A DNA stretch of 15,242 nucleotides from an uncultured Asticcacaulis sp. (GCA_946482045.1 CAMLPZ010000075.1:1-15242), one strand, 5' to 3'; counted from the first letter of the stretch, positions 7,696 to 15,076 are shown. The notes: a model not told the origin generated them from the sequence alone. Made by a program: numbers and translations.

Positions 7696-7974
7696 TTACT
7701 TCCTCTTCGCCTTCTTATCGGCGGCGTGACCGGGGAAGTTGCGCGTCGGCGAGAACTCGCCGAGCTTCATGCCGACCATGTCCTCGCTGATGAGAACCGG
7801 GACATGCTTCTGACCGTTGTAGACACCGAGGGTCAGGCCGACGAATTGCGGCATGATGACCGAGCGGCGCGACCAGGTCTTGATGACTTCCTTGCGACCC
7901 GAGCTGAGCGCGGCGTCCGCCTTCTTCAGAAGGTGGCCATCCACGAAGGGTCCTTTCCATACGGAGCGAGCCAT
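7696..7974 (-). CDS. rpsS: 30S ribosomal protein S19
   Basis: S19 sits in the head of the 30S subunit, pairs with S13 and touches the A-site tRNA through its C-terminal tail. The 92-residue product starts [20 protein letters not shown] and contains the signature [40 protein letters not shown] and [20 protein letters not shown]. Length is identical to E. coli S19 (92). It is 3 bp after rplB and 2 bp before rplV, so translation is probably coupled on both sides. Confidence 0.97.
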   Translation of the reverse strand: MARSVWKGPFVDGHLLKKADAALSSGRKEVIKTWSRRSVIMPQFVGLTLGVYNGQKHVPVLISEDMVGMKLGEFSPTRNFPGHAADKKAKRK

Positions 7975-7977
7975 GGT

Positions 7978-8814
7978 TTAGCGAGCCTTCTTGACGTGAC
8001 GCGAACGGATAATGAACTTGTCCGTCGCCTTGTTGGTACGAGTTTTGCGGCCCTTGGTCGGGACGCCCCACGGGGTGACCGGGTTACGGCCGCCCGAGGT
8101 CTTGCCTTCACCACCACCGTGCGGGTGGTCGACAGGGTTCATGGCGACGCCGCGGACGTGCGGGCGGAAGCCCAGGTGACGCGAACGGCCGGCCTTACCC
8201 AGGCTTTGGTTCATGTGGTCGGGGTTCGACACGGCGCCGACGGTGGCCATGCAGGTGTCGAGCACCATGCGCAGCTCGCCGGAACCGAGGCGGATCTGAG
8301 CGTAGCCGGCATCGCGGCCAACCAGCTGGGCGTAGGCGCCAGCCGAACGGGCCAGCTGACCGCCCTTCAGCGGCTTCATTTCCACATTGTGGATGATGGT
8401 GCCGATAGGGAGCGAGCGCAGCGGAGCGGCGTTACCCGGCTTCACGTCGACGCGTTCGGACGCAATGACGGTGTCACCGGCCTTGAGGCGTTGCGGAGCC
8501 AGGATGTAGGCCTTTTCGCCGTCCTGATACACGATCAGGGCGATGAAAGCCGAACGGTTCGGGTCATATTCCAGACGCTCGACCGTCGCCGGCACGTCGA
8601 ACTTGCGACGCTTGAAGTCGATGATGCGATAGAGCTTCTTCGCACCGCCGCCACGGAAGCGGACAGCGACGCGGCCGCCGGCGCCACGGCCGCCGGACTT
8701 CGTCAGACCTTCGACCAGCGACTTTTCGGGCTTGCCCTTGTGCAGCTCGGAACGGTCCACCAGAACGAGCTGGCGGCGGCCGGGCGAGGTCGGATTAAAT
8801 TGCTTCAAAGCCAT
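7978..8814 (-). CDS. rplB: 50S ribosomal protein L2
   Basis: L2 is the largest conserved 50S protein; it binds domain IV of 23S rRNA, helps subunits join and is close to the peptidyl transferase centre. The 278-residue product carries the oligonucleotide-binding fold at about residues 60-130 ([40 protein letters not shown]) and the SH3-like barrel after that ([20 protein letters not shown]). The near-universal [16 protein letters not shown] motif holds the histidine matched with E. coli H229. The basic tail [20 protein letters not shown] is standard. It starts 14 bp after rplW with AAGGAAAG upstream. Confidence 0.97.
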   Translation of the reverse strand: MALKQFNPTSPGRRQLVLVDRSELHKGKPEKSLVEGLTKSGGRGAGGRVAVRFRGGGAKKLYRIIDFKRRKFDVPATVERLEYDPNRSAFIALIVYQDGEKAYILAPQRLKAGDTVIASERVDVKPGNAAPLRSLPIGTIIHNVEMKPLKGGQLARSAGAYAQLVGRDAGYAQIRLGSGELRMVLDTCMATVGAVSNPDHMNQSLGKAGRSRHLGFRPHVRGVAMNPVDHPHGGGEGKTSGGRNPVTPWGVPTKGRKTRTNKATDKFIIRSRHVKKAR

Positions 8815-8828
8815 TGTTCAATCTTTCC

Positions 8829-9125
8829 TTACAGGCCGGTCGTGATATCGATCGACTGGCCTTCGGCCAGGGTCACGATCGCTTTCTTCACGTCGTTGCG
8901 GCGGCCCATAATGCCCTTGAACCGCTTGGTCTTGCCCTTGGTGACGATGGTGTTCACCTTGGTGACCTTGACGTTGTAGATAGCTTCAACGGCCGAAGCG
9001 ACTTCGTCCTTGGACGCGTCGAGGGCGATCTTGAAGACGACCTTGTTCTGTTCAGCCAGAATCGAGGCCTTTTCGGTGATGTGCGGCGACAGCAGCACGT
9101 CGAAATTGCGGATGGTAGCAGCCAT
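8829..9125 (-). CDS. rplW: 50S ribosomal protein L23
   Basis: L23 lies at the mouth of the polypeptide exit tunnel and is the main docking point for trigger factor and the signal recognition particle. The 98-residue product shows [20 protein letters not shown] at the start, [20 protein letters not shown] in the middle (the conserved K-x-E-I/V-x-x-A-V-E motif), and [20 protein letters not shown] with the basic loop, ending in [10 protein letters not shown]. Length is near E. coli L23 (100). It is 3 bp after rplD; the ribosome site is within the rplD end (GTGGAGG). Confidence 0.97.
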   Translation of the reverse strand: MAATIRNFDVLLSPHITEKASILAEQNKVVFKIALDASKDEVASAVEAIYNVKVTKVNTIVTKGKTKRFKGIMGRRNDVKKAIVTLAEGQSIDITTGL

Positions 9126-9128
9126 AAC

Positions 9129-9761
9129 TTAGGCCTCCACTGCGAAGCGAGCTTCGATAGCTTCAACCGCCGCCTTCGTCAGAACCAGCTTTTCACGGCG
9201 CAGGATGTCATAGACATTCAGGCCCGCGGTCGGCAGGACGTCGATATTGGGGATGTTGCGCGAAGCCATGGCGAAGTTGGCGTCAACTTCCGGACCGGTG
9301 ATGAACAGCGCGTTCTTCAGGCCCAGCTTCTCGAAGGAAGCCTTGAGCGCCGAGGTCTTCGGGCTGTCAACGGTCGCGGCGTCGAGGACGATCAGCGAAC
9401 CATCACGAACCTTTGACGACAGGGCGTGACGCAGACCGAGGGCGCGAACCTTCTTTTGCAGGTCGAAGCCGTGATCACGCACGACCGGACCGAAAGCGCG
9501 CGAACCGCCGACGAACTGCGGCGCACGGCGCGAACCGTGACGAGCGCCGCCGGAGCCCTTTTGCTTGTACATCTTTTTACCCGTACGAGAATTCTCGTTG
9601 CGGGTCTGAACCTTGTGCGTACCGGCGCGGCGCTTGGCCAGCTGCCAGTTGACGACGCGCGCCAGGATGTCGGCGCGGATGTCCGCGATCCCGAAAACGA
9701 GATCGGAGAGATCGACCGAGCCAGCCTTGGAGGCGTCGAGCTTGATGACGTCGAGTTTCAT
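9129..9761 (-). CDS. rplD: 50S ribosomal protein L4
   Basis: L4 binds domain I of 23S rRNA and sends a long loop into the exit tunnel; in E. coli it also controls its own S10 operon through the rpsJ leader. The 210-residue product has [20 protein letters not shown] in the N-terminal part, then the tunnel loop [39 protein letters not shown] and [20 protein letters not shown]. The C-terminal Rossmann-like part includes [21 protein letters not shown]. coli L4 has 201. It is 2 bp after rplC. An attenuator-like structure in the rpsJ leader makes L4 control possible here too, but this is inference. Confidence 0.97.
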   Translation of the reverse strand: MKLDVIKLDASKAGSVDLSDLVFGIADIRADILARVVNWQLAKRRAGTHKVQTRNENSRTGKKMYKQKGSGGARHGSRRAPQFVGGSRAFGPVVRDHGFDLQKKVRALGLRHALSSKVRDGSLIVLDAATVDSPKTSALKASFEKLGLKNALFITGPEVDANFAMASRNIPNIDVLPTAGLNVYDILRREKLVLTKAAVEAIEARFAVEA

Positions 9762-9763
9762 GA

Positions 9764-10507
9764 TTATTCAGCACCCTCTTCAGCAGGGGCTTCCTCAGCA
9801 GCGGCAGGCGCCGCAGTAGCAGCCGACTTAATCGCGCCGGGGAATTTCAGGCCGGCAGGCGCCGCCTTCTTTACCGCGTCGCGGATCTTGACGTAGGAGC
9901 CTTCGGCGCCCGGAACCGCGCCACGGATGAACACCAGGCCACGCTCCGCATCGATGCGAGCGACCTGCAGGTTCAGGGTGGTGACGGTTTCGACGCCGTA
10001 GTGACCGGCCATCTTCTTGCCCGGGAAGGTACGGCCCGGGTCCTGACGGTTACCCGTCGAACCATGCGAACGGTGCGAGACCGAGACGCCGTGGGTCGCA
10101 CGCAGACCACCGAAGTTCCAGCGCTTCATGGCGCCCGCAAAACCCTTACCGATGGTGATGCCCTGGATATCGACGCGCTGACCCTCGACGAAGTGATCGG
10201 CGGTGAATTCAGCACCGACTTCGATCAGAGCGTCTTCAGAAACGCGGAATTCCGTGAGGATGGCCTTCGGCTCGACCTGAGCCTTGGCGAAACGAACGCG
10301 CTCGGCGTTCGAGGTGTTCTTGGCCTTCTTTGTGCCGGCGCCCAGTTGCAGAGCAACGTAGCCGTCCTTGGCCTTGGTCTTTTGCGCAACGACCTGGCAG
10401 CCGTCGAGCGAGAGCACGGTAACCGGAACGTGCTGGCCGGCTTCATCGAAGAAGCGGGTCATACCGAGCTTTTTAGCGATCAAACCTGTACGCATCGCGT
10501 TAGTCAT
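9764..10507 (-). CDS. rplC: 50S ribosomal protein L3
   Basis: L3 starts large-subunit assembly with L24 and reaches close to the peptidyl transferase centre. With start ATG 10507 the product has 247 residues: [40 protein letters not shown], then the central finger [20 protein letters not shown] and [20 protein letters not shown], which holds the glutamine region methylated by PrmB in E. coli. AAGGGG precedes this start. A second ATG four codons downstream (10495) gives the more common MRTG start but has no ribosome site. The frame is open upstream into rpsJ, which is not coding. The last 20 or so residues form an alanine/glutamate-rich tail ([15 protein letters not shown]) that is absent in E. 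coli L3 (209). Confidence 0.95.
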   Translation of the reverse strand: MTNAMRTGLIAKKLGMTRFFDEAGQHVPVTVLSLDGCQVVAQKTKAKDGYVALQLGAGTKKAKNTSNAERVRFAKAQVEPKAILTEFRVSEDALIEVGAEFTADHFVEGQRVDIQGITIGKGFAGAMKRWNFGGLRATHGVSVSHRSHGSTGNRQDPGRTFPGKKMAGHYGVETVTTLNLQVARIDAERGLVFIRGAVPGAEGSYVKIRDAVKKAAPAGLKFPGAIKSAATAAPAAAEEAPAEEGAE

Positions 10508-10520
10508 GATTTGGCGCCCC

Positions 10521-10829
<309 letters not shown>

Positions 10830-10877
10830 ATCGCTCGTTTTCCTCAAAGGGGCGTTTAACGCGTCCAGTGAACCATT

Positions 10878-11000
10878 TCAAAGACCAGCCCGTAACTCGA
10901 GGTTCTCCGAAGAGAGGCCCACCAGTCCGGACGCGTAATCCGCAAAAACAAAGCCCAACAGCGGGAGAACCCGCCGCGGGCCATTGATCAAACCATCCAT
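10878..11000 (-). CDS. Possible 40-codon leader peptide upstream of rpsJ
   Basis: An ATG at 11000 opens a 40-codon frame ending in TGA at 10878, 48 bp before the rpsJ start. The product would read MDGLINGPRRVLPLLGFVFA and then DYASGLVGLSSENLELRAGL. It resembles nothing I know. The ribosome site is poor (AAAGAG only 3 nt from the ATG). G or C at third codon positions is only moderate, so coding is not well supported. What makes it worth listing is its position: codons 7-19 overlap the attenuator-like hairpin and its T-tract, so a ribosome on this frame would affect folding of the leader. A chance open frame is equally possible. Confidence 0.2.
   Translation of the reverse strand: MDGLINGPRRVLPLLGFVFADYASGLVGLSSENLELRAGL
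10944..10980 (-). terminator. Attenuator-like hairpin with T-tract in rpsJ leader
   Basis: On the minus strand GCGGG-TTCT-CCCGC (10970-10974 / 10961-10965) forms a 5-bp core stem that can be lengthened by G-U and C-G pairs. It is followed within 9 nt by TTTGTTTTT (10944-10952). This is the form of a rho-independent terminator, but it lies between promoter and first gene, about 110 nt after the presumed start of transcription, hence an attenuator. A second hairpin, CCCG-CGG-CGGG (10970-10980), shares one arm and would exclude the first, as expected for a two-state switch. In E. coli the S10 leader is regulated by L4 at a hairpin with U-tract; no homology to that leader is claimed. Confidence 0.45.
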
Positions 11001-11096
11001 GGTCTCTTTAGATAGAGGTTGCCGGACGGCCTGGTTATTATGCTTGCAGACCGCGTCTAGCGCTTCAGCGCCACAGCCGATCTAACAGAGTGCGCG

Positions 11097-11125
11097 TACA
11101 TACTTGCGAGGGCCACGTACGTCAA
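11097..11125 (-). promoter_or_regulatory. Promoter candidate for the rpsJ cluster
   Basis: Minus strand: TTGACG (11120-11125), 17-bp spacer, TATGTA (11097-11102). The -35 equals the core of the Caulobacter housekeeping consensus; the -10 matches three of six bases of TATAAT. AT-rich sequence further upstream (about 11143-11175) could serve as an UP element, as expected for a strongly expressed ribosomal cluster. Transcription would start near 11090, giving a leader of about 260 nt. Confidence 0.5.
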
Positions 11126-11270
11126 GAGGCGATTTCACGAAACCGGGGATAAAATAAGCTTTTGCGAAAAAGCGCCACCCTGCCGCCCTATTGCACTCCA
11201 CATTGAAAAATTGCAATCGCGCTGACCATGTGGACGCACGTTACACGTTATATGTGCCCGGAGATGCACC

Positions 11271-11702
11271 ATGAAATACCTGTTGCCGCTTTGCCTGTCC
11301 GCCGGTCTTCTGGCGGCGTGTTCCAGCGACGGCACCTATTCGGCCGCACCACCGGCGGAAGCCAGCTTTCAGTTAGCCGGCAAGGAATGGGTGCTGGTGG
11401 AACTCAATGGCCAGGCGGTAGCCAAGTTGGAACGGCCGCCAACGCTGAACCTGACGACCGACAACAAGATCAACGGCAATGGCGGGTGCAACCGCTTCTT
11501 CGGCAATTACGAAATCCTGCCGGAAAAGCGTATACGCTTCAACGGCGTGGGTTCGACGCGGATGGCGTGCGCTGATGGGATGCAGACGGAAGCGGCTTAT
11601 TTGGCCGTGTTCACCGAGGCCGACAGTTACACGCTTACGGGCTCCACCCTGTCGCTCGACAAGGGCCGCACCACGGCCCTTGCGCGATTCGAGGCGAAGT
11701 AA
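11271..11702 (+). CDS. META-domain (HslJ-like) lipoprotein
   Basis: A 143-residue envelope protein of the META/HslJ family, members of which are linked to heat stress and novobiocin tolerance in E. coli; the biochemical role is not known. Residues 1-16 form a lipoprotein signal peptide with the lipobox L14-A15-A16-C17, so the mature form is probably anchored in the outer membrane. The META domain spans about 33-140: the strand WVLVELNG, then the signature GNGGCNRFFGNYE at 69-81, and STRMAC at 95-100. C73 and C100 are the two cysteines conserved in many members. GGAG lies 7 nt before the ATG. It is the only plus-strand gene here and converges with the next gene with 3 bp between stop codons and no visible terminator. 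Confidence 0.88.
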   Translation: MKYLLPLCLSAGLLAACSSDGTYSAAPPAEASFQLAGKEWVLVELNGQAVAKLERPPTLNLTTDNKINGNGGCNRFFGNYEILPEKRIRFNGVGSTRMACADGMQTEAAYLAVFTEADSYTLTGSTLSLDKGRTTALARFEAK

Positions 11703-11705
11703 GGC

Positions 11706-12851
11706 TTACGCTGCCTTGTCGGTAAAACGCATGACCGCGCGTTGCGACAAGCTGAGCAGCGCCCTGCCCCACCCGCTCATGCCCAGCTCGGTGGCGCGAA
11801 TCAGCTTCATGCGGCGGCGCAGGCTGAGTCGCGCCGCCTCGAATTCTGCTTCGGCCATGGGCAGCGCCTTGGCCGCCGCATTAATCAGCGTGCTGATCAG
11901 CATCGGGTGCGGCGTATATTCGCCTTCGAGACACACGCCACCATCGGTTGTTAGCGGTGACTTGTAGTCCTCGCCACCGGTGCCGAAATCGAATCGCTTA
12001 TAGCCATCAGGCGCCATGTGGCGAATGATGGCGACCGTCAGCAGGATGCCAACCGAGTAGCGGTAATAGTAGGGATCGTAGGCCGGGAACCACAGGTGAA
12101 CGTCCTCACCGTCGGTCAGGCTGATCTCCGCGGCGACGATGCGGCCATCATTGCGGAAGACGCCGGCGCGCAGGCCGAAGCGCTCATCGTCATAAGCCGC
12201 CAGGTTATCGAGCAGGGTCCGCGTCCAGCCGCAGTCGAAGACGTCGTGCATGCCGGACTTGCGATACTGTTCGCGCTTGATATCCAGCACCCAGTTCAAC
12301 AGGTGCGGCGTCACAGGCTCCCAGCTGAATTCAAAGCCGCCGAAGTCTTTTTCGATATTGCGCTGGCAGCGCGAGATGTTCTTGAAGAACTTGTGGTGCG
12401 CCGCATCCTGCGTGCCCCACCAGTGGTCGAATCCCTGGCTGGCGTCGGCCACACGGCGCGTCAGTTGCACGCCCGGCGCGCGCTCGGTCATATTGCCGAC
12501 CCAGCCCTGAAATTCGAGACGGCGCGCATGGGCGGCGCGCAATAAGGCTTCGAAATCGACACTGACACCGGGCTTGCCGACGATGCCGTGATAGTCGCTA
12601 AGCGGCGCGCCCAGCGGCTGGAGCGTGCCCGAACGGACCTGGTAGGCGAAATAGCCGACGACCTCGCCGTCTTGCCAAATACGGGCAATGCCGGCGTGCG
12701 GCACGTCGCGGCCGATGGCTTTGACGTAGCGCAGGTCGAAATAGGGACCGTGGAGATCCGGCCGCTCGCTCAAGAAAGCGGTCCACAGGGCCTCGTCTTC
12801 AGGCGTCAAGTCCTGAGGACGGATGATCTCGATGCGGTTGGTCTGCGGCAT
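11706..12851 (-). CDS. FemAB/GNAT-like acyltransferase (CelD/BcsL type)
   Basis: A 381-residue protein with the two-lobed GNAT-like fold of the CelD/BcsL and FemAB-related acyltransferases, which act on cell-surface polysaccharide or peptidoglycan precursors. Residues 5-140 form the first lobe (YFDLRYVKAIG, GYFAYQVRSG, PLGAPLSDYHGIVG at 79-92). Residues 150-310 are the catalytic-type lobe: HHKFFKNISRCQRNIEK at 152-168, DIKREQYRKSG at 190-200, AAEISLTDGEDVHLWFPAYD at 240-259, and FDFGTGGEDYKSPLT at 288-301, all typical of this family. The C-terminal 60 residues are basic and helical. No signal peptide, so it is cytoplasmic. Relatives in Caulobacter include HfsK, a c-di-GMP effector that modifies the holdfast. 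Which substrate this copy uses cannot be told. The start has only a weak GGA site. Confidence 0.82.
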   Translation of the reverse strand: MPQTNRIEIIRPQDLTPEDEALWTAFLSERPDLHGPYFDLRYVKAIGRDVPHAGIARIWQDGEVVGYFAYQVRSGTLQPLGAPLSDYHGIVGKPGVSVDFEALLRAAHARRLEFQGWVGNMTERAPGVQLTRRVADASQGFDHWWGTQDAAHHKFFKNISRCQRNIEKDFGGFEFSWEPVTPHLLNWVLDIKREQYRKSGMHDVFDCGWTRTLLDNLAAYDDERFGLRAGVFRNDGRIVAAEISLTDGEDVHLWFPAYDPYYYRYSVGILLTVAIIRHMAPDGYKRFDFGTGGEDYKSPLTTDGGVCLEGEYTPHPMLISTLINAAAKALPMAEAEFEAARLSLRRRMKLIRATELGMSGWGRALLSLSQRAVMRFTDKAA

Positions 12852-12943
12852 TGATGTCCAGCGGGCAAGGTAGCAATTTGCCGCCGACCATAGCGTAACA
12901 TGATTGAAACGCCGGAAACGAAGGTAGTTAACAAAATCAACAG

Positions 12944-13573
12944 CTAGTCAGTGGACGGTCCTATAAAGGGTTGCGAGATGCTGTCGAAGACCGGCAGGGC
13001 CTCGCAGGCTTCGCTGTGGGCGATCAGTGCCGGCCATCGGGTCCAGTCTATAGAATCACCGTGCGCCTCGCGCGCGTGACGGACGGCGCAGCCAAGCGCG
13101 ATGTCCGCATGACCGAGATATTGTCCCAGCAGCCACGGCGTGGCCGCCTCGGCGCGGATGGCGTTCAGTCGGTCGAGCACAGAAGCGATCTGGGTTTCCA
13201 GCCGGCCCAGCCAAATATCCGATGTCTGCTGGTGCAGCACCTTCTCGTAGAACATCGCCACGCACTTATCGGAAAAACCCATGCTGAGCGCCATATAATA
13301 TAGAGCCTTTTGCCGTTCGGGGCCGGACTTGGCGATCAGGTGACCGTCGCCCTTCCGCTCTTCGATCCAGTCGAGAATACAGGCGCTTTCGATAATGACG
13401 CTGCCGTCGTCGAGCACCAGGGTCGGCACGCGCCGCAACGGGTTGAACGGCGCTATCAATTCACCGTCGCCAAAAGTCGACCACGGCCTGTGTTCGAACA
13501 CAAAGCCGTAGAGCGTCATGGCAATGCCAACGCGGCGCACAAAGGGAGAGTCGTATTGGCCAATCAAGATCAT
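12944..13573 (-). CDS. Glutathione S-transferase family protein
   Basis: A 209-residue cytosolic glutathione transferase-like enzyme that would conjugate or use glutathione on electrophiles. The thioredoxin-like N-terminal domain (1-75) starts MILIGQYDSPFVRRVGIAM, with S9 as the likely thiol-activating residue; RRVPTLVLDD at 47-56 holds the cis-proline P50, and ESACILDWIEE at 62-72 is the glutathione gamma-glutamyl binding turn. The all-helical C-terminal domain follows, including LGQYLGHADIALGCAVRHAR, where the GH-x-D-I-A-L motif is the N-capping box of the family. ATG 13573 is chosen for its perfect AGGAGGT site 5 nt upstream; the frame extends 13 codons further up without a ribosome site. 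The substrate is unknown. Confidence 0.93.
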   Translation of the reverse strand: MILIGQYDSPFVRRVGIAMTLYGFVFEHRPWSTFGDGELIAPFNPLRRVPTLVLDDGSVIIESACILDWIEERKGDGHLIAKSGPERQKALYYMALSMGFSDKCVAMFYEKVLHQQTSDIWLGRLETQIASVLDRLNAIRAEAATPWLLGQYLGHADIALGCAVRHAREAHGDSIDWTRWPALIAHSEACEALPVFDSISQPFIGPSTD

Positions 13574-13636
13574 GGATACCTCCTGTTCAGGCAGGGTAGA
13601 AACAGGCGGCATTCAATGCCAGATCGGGGGGCCGCC

Positions 13637-13656
13637 AAAGTCCGCAAACGGACTGA
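13637..13656 (-). terminator. Weak hairpin downstream of the hypothetical lipoprotein gene
   Basis: A perfect 6-bp stem AGTCCG-CAAA-CGGACT (13639-13654) lies about 67 bp after the lipoprotein stop codon and about 65 bp before the GST start. On the minus strand only TTT follows, so it is a poor rho-independent terminator, perhaps partly rho-aided. The rest of the 148-bp space (13574-13721) shows no clear gene or promoter. Confidence 0.3.
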
Positions 13657-13721
13657 CAAATCGACCGATATGCCGAAAGGTGTGCAGCGGCTTCGGCTTA
13701 AATATCGCGATAAAGCAAAAA

Positions 13722-14156
13722 CTATCGTAGATTATAGCTGATGCGGACGCGGTCGATGACCTCGTTGACGCCGTAGGACACTGTAGCGTCATTGGCGGCC
13801 AGCAGGCAGGAGACCTGCATGGTCAGCTTCGGCTGTTCGACCGCAGGCGTCTTGGGTGCCTCATGGGTGGAATAGGCTGGTGCATGGCTGGCGCGGAAAT
13901 AGGCAAAGCCCTGCGACTGGCACAGCTCCGCCGACTGGTAAAGAGTCATGTCGCGGACATATTCGGTCGAGCCCTTGGCGTCGCCGATATAGACGACGTC
14001 ATAGAGATTCTCACCGCGCTTAACGGCGCCAACTTCGACAGGCGCGGGTTCCGGATCAGCGACAGCTACAGACGGCTTGTGGACGCACGCGGAGGCCAGC
14101 AGGCCGACCACGACCAGTCCGAAAAACACTCGTCCCAAAGCAACGACTCGACCCAT
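13722..14156 (-). CDS. Hypothetical small lipoprotein
   Basis: A 144-residue protein with no confident family assignment. Residues 1-23 are a signal peptide (VVALGRVFFGLVVVGLLASA) and C24 in LASAC fits a relaxed lipobox, so membrane anchoring on the periplasmic side is likely. After a proline-rich linker (residues 30-42) comes a conserved-looking core, YDVVYIGDAKGSTEYVRDMT at 52-71 and LYQSAELCQSQGFAYFRAS at 72-90. This arrangement (strand, then R-x-x-x-L-Y-x-x-A-E-L-x-x-x-x-G-F) recalls small lipoproteins known from Caulobacter as the CC0125/CC1285 family, but I hold that match loosely. C79 and C117 could form a disulphide. It has its own promoter candidate close upstream; GGGG precedes ATG 14156. 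Confidence 0.75.
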   Translation of the reverse strand: MGRVVALGRVFFGLVVVGLLASACVHKPSVAVADPEPAPVEVGAVKRGENLYDVVYIGDAKGSTEYVRDMTLYQSAELCQSQGFAYFRASHAPAYSTHEAPKTPAVEQPKLTMQVSCLLAANDATVSYGVNEVIDRVRISYNLR

Positions 14157-14181
14157 GACACCCCATCTCTGAACGCATGTA

Positions 14182-14209
14182 TTGGTAGCACCCGCGTATA
14201 AAGTGTCAA
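14182..14209 (-). promoter_or_regulatory. Promoter candidate for the hypothetical lipoprotein gene
   Basis: Minus strand TTGACAC (14203-14209), 13-bp spacer, GCTACCAA (14182-14189). This fits the Caulobacter housekeeping pattern TTGACGS-N10-14-GCTANAWC well in the -35 and the GCTA core. It would start transcription near 14176, only about 20 nt before the ATG at 14156. It overlaps the 65-bp gap after the AraC-type gene. Confidence 0.45.
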
Positions 14210-14221
14210 TGCGGATCGTTG

Positions 14222-15076
14222 TTACAGGGTCGGTAGGTAGATATCGCAGCGGAGGTCGGCCTCCGCCACGTCTTCCGGGTCGTCGAGGTAGTGGAACAAA
14301 GGCGGCCGGTCTGCCAGGTCCTCACCCGCCTCGATCGCGGTGGCATAAAGTGCATCGACGGTCTGCTGAATGGCATCATAGTCGCCCAAGTGGCGCAGAC
14401 GATATGCCCGGCCGCCCGGAACCTCAATCGCGTGCAGATTACCGCTTGGACAATATCGGCCACCAACGTCAATCGCCACTTCCGCGCGGCATTCAGTGGG
14501 CGCTACGAAGCGCGGATCGTCGTGTTTGTAGCCGTATAGGCCGCGCAGCGCGTCCATGGGCAGCTCGGCGAAAACCTGGCTGAACAAGCGGTGATAGGCT
14601 GCGTTGAGTTCGGCGTAGGCGCCGACATTGCGCAGCGCCACCAACTGCAGGGGCTCGGTCGAAACGATCTCGACCGCGATGGGCTGGTCGCCGCCGGCCG
14701 GGCGGCGCAAGGTCTCGTCGAGTTGGCTGCGGATGGCGGACGATATGCGGATCTCGGACGCTGTGAAGCCGGTTTCTGCCTTGAGTGCGCGGGCGAAGGC
14801 CTGGGGCGTCGCGTATCCCGCCGCACCCGCCACTGCGGTGATCGGCGCCTCGCCCGCCAATTGCGGTACGGCCTGGACCAGTCGGATGCGTTTGAGCGTC
14901 TCCCCCAGGGTTTCGCCAGTCATCAGCCGGTAGATTCGGTGAAAATGAAAGGGCGACAGGGCGGCGACATCGGCCAGGGCATTGACCTCCGGCTGTGTGT
15001 CGGCATCGAGCGTTTCCAAGTGACGAAGGACACGATCGATACGGTGGGCGTAGTTGACGCGCTGTATAGGTTTCAT
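14222..15076 (-). CDS. AraC-family regulator with GyrI-like effector domain
   Basis: A 284-residue one-component transcription regulator of the Rob/SoxS-like type. The N-terminal DNA-binding domain (about residues 9-112) has two helix-turn-helix units: VNALADVAALSPFHFHRIYR at 31-50 and TAVAGAAGYATPQAFARALK at 80-99, followed by the family signature ETGFTASEIR. The C-terminal GyrI-like/SbmC domain (about 133-284), known to bind small hydrophobic or cationic ligands, includes VALRNVGAYAEL at 146-157, YRLRHLGDYDAIQQTVDALY at 225-244 and PLFHYLDDPEDVAEADLRCD at 259-278, ending IYLPTL. Start ATG 15076 has AGGAG 6 nt upstream; the frame continues 26 codons further up without one. Its target genes cannot be told; nearby genes or itself are usual. 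Confidence 0.92.
   Translation of the reverse strand: MKPIQRVNYAHRIDRVLRHLETLDADTQPEVNALADVAALSPFHFHRIYRLMTGETLGETLKRIRLVQAVPQLAGEAPITAVAGAAGYATPQAFARALKAETGFTASEIRISSAIRSQLDETLRRPAGGDQPIAVEIVSTEPLQLVALRNVGAYAELNAAYHRLFSQVFAELPMDALRGLYGYKHDDPRFVAPTECRAEVAIDVGGRYCPSGNLHAIEVPGGRAYRLRHLGDYDAIQQTVDALYATAIEAGEDLADRPPLFHYLDDPEDVAEADLRCDIYLPTL

Larger units (their letters stand above)
10830..11270. promoter_or_regulatory. Divergent intergenic region and rpsJ leader
   Basis: This 441-bp space separates rpsJ (minus) from the META-domain gene (plus). On the minus strand it holds, in order, an AT-rich block (about 11143-11175), a promoter candidate (11097-11125), a small hairpin GCGC-TGAA-GCGC (11060-11071), the 13-nt motif shared with the rpsH/rplF junction (11047-11059), a 40-codon frame (10878-11000), an attenuator-like hairpin with T-tract (10944-10980), a hairpin with a UUCG loop (UCUC/GAGA, 10904-10915) and a short inverted repeat before the rpsJ ribosome site (GCGTT-T-AACGC, 10852-10862). 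On the plus strand only a ribosome site for the META gene is clear. A perfect inverted repeat GCTTTT-GCGA-AAAAGC lies at 11158-11173. Confidence 0.6.

Noticed and set aside
11196..11254. Promoter for the META-domain gene
   Set aside because: TTGAAA near 11203 with GCTGACC, and TATATG at 11249-11254, are each only half-matches or lack a partner; not supported enough to list.
11701..11717. AAGGC/GCCTT repeat between the convergent META and acyltransferase genes
   Set aside because: Only a 5-bp stem without a T-tract, overlapping coding sequence; too weak to call a bidirectional terminator.
12852..12943. Promoter for the acyltransferase gene
   Set aside because: A CTATGG-like -10 is present, but no -35 at an acceptable distance could be found.
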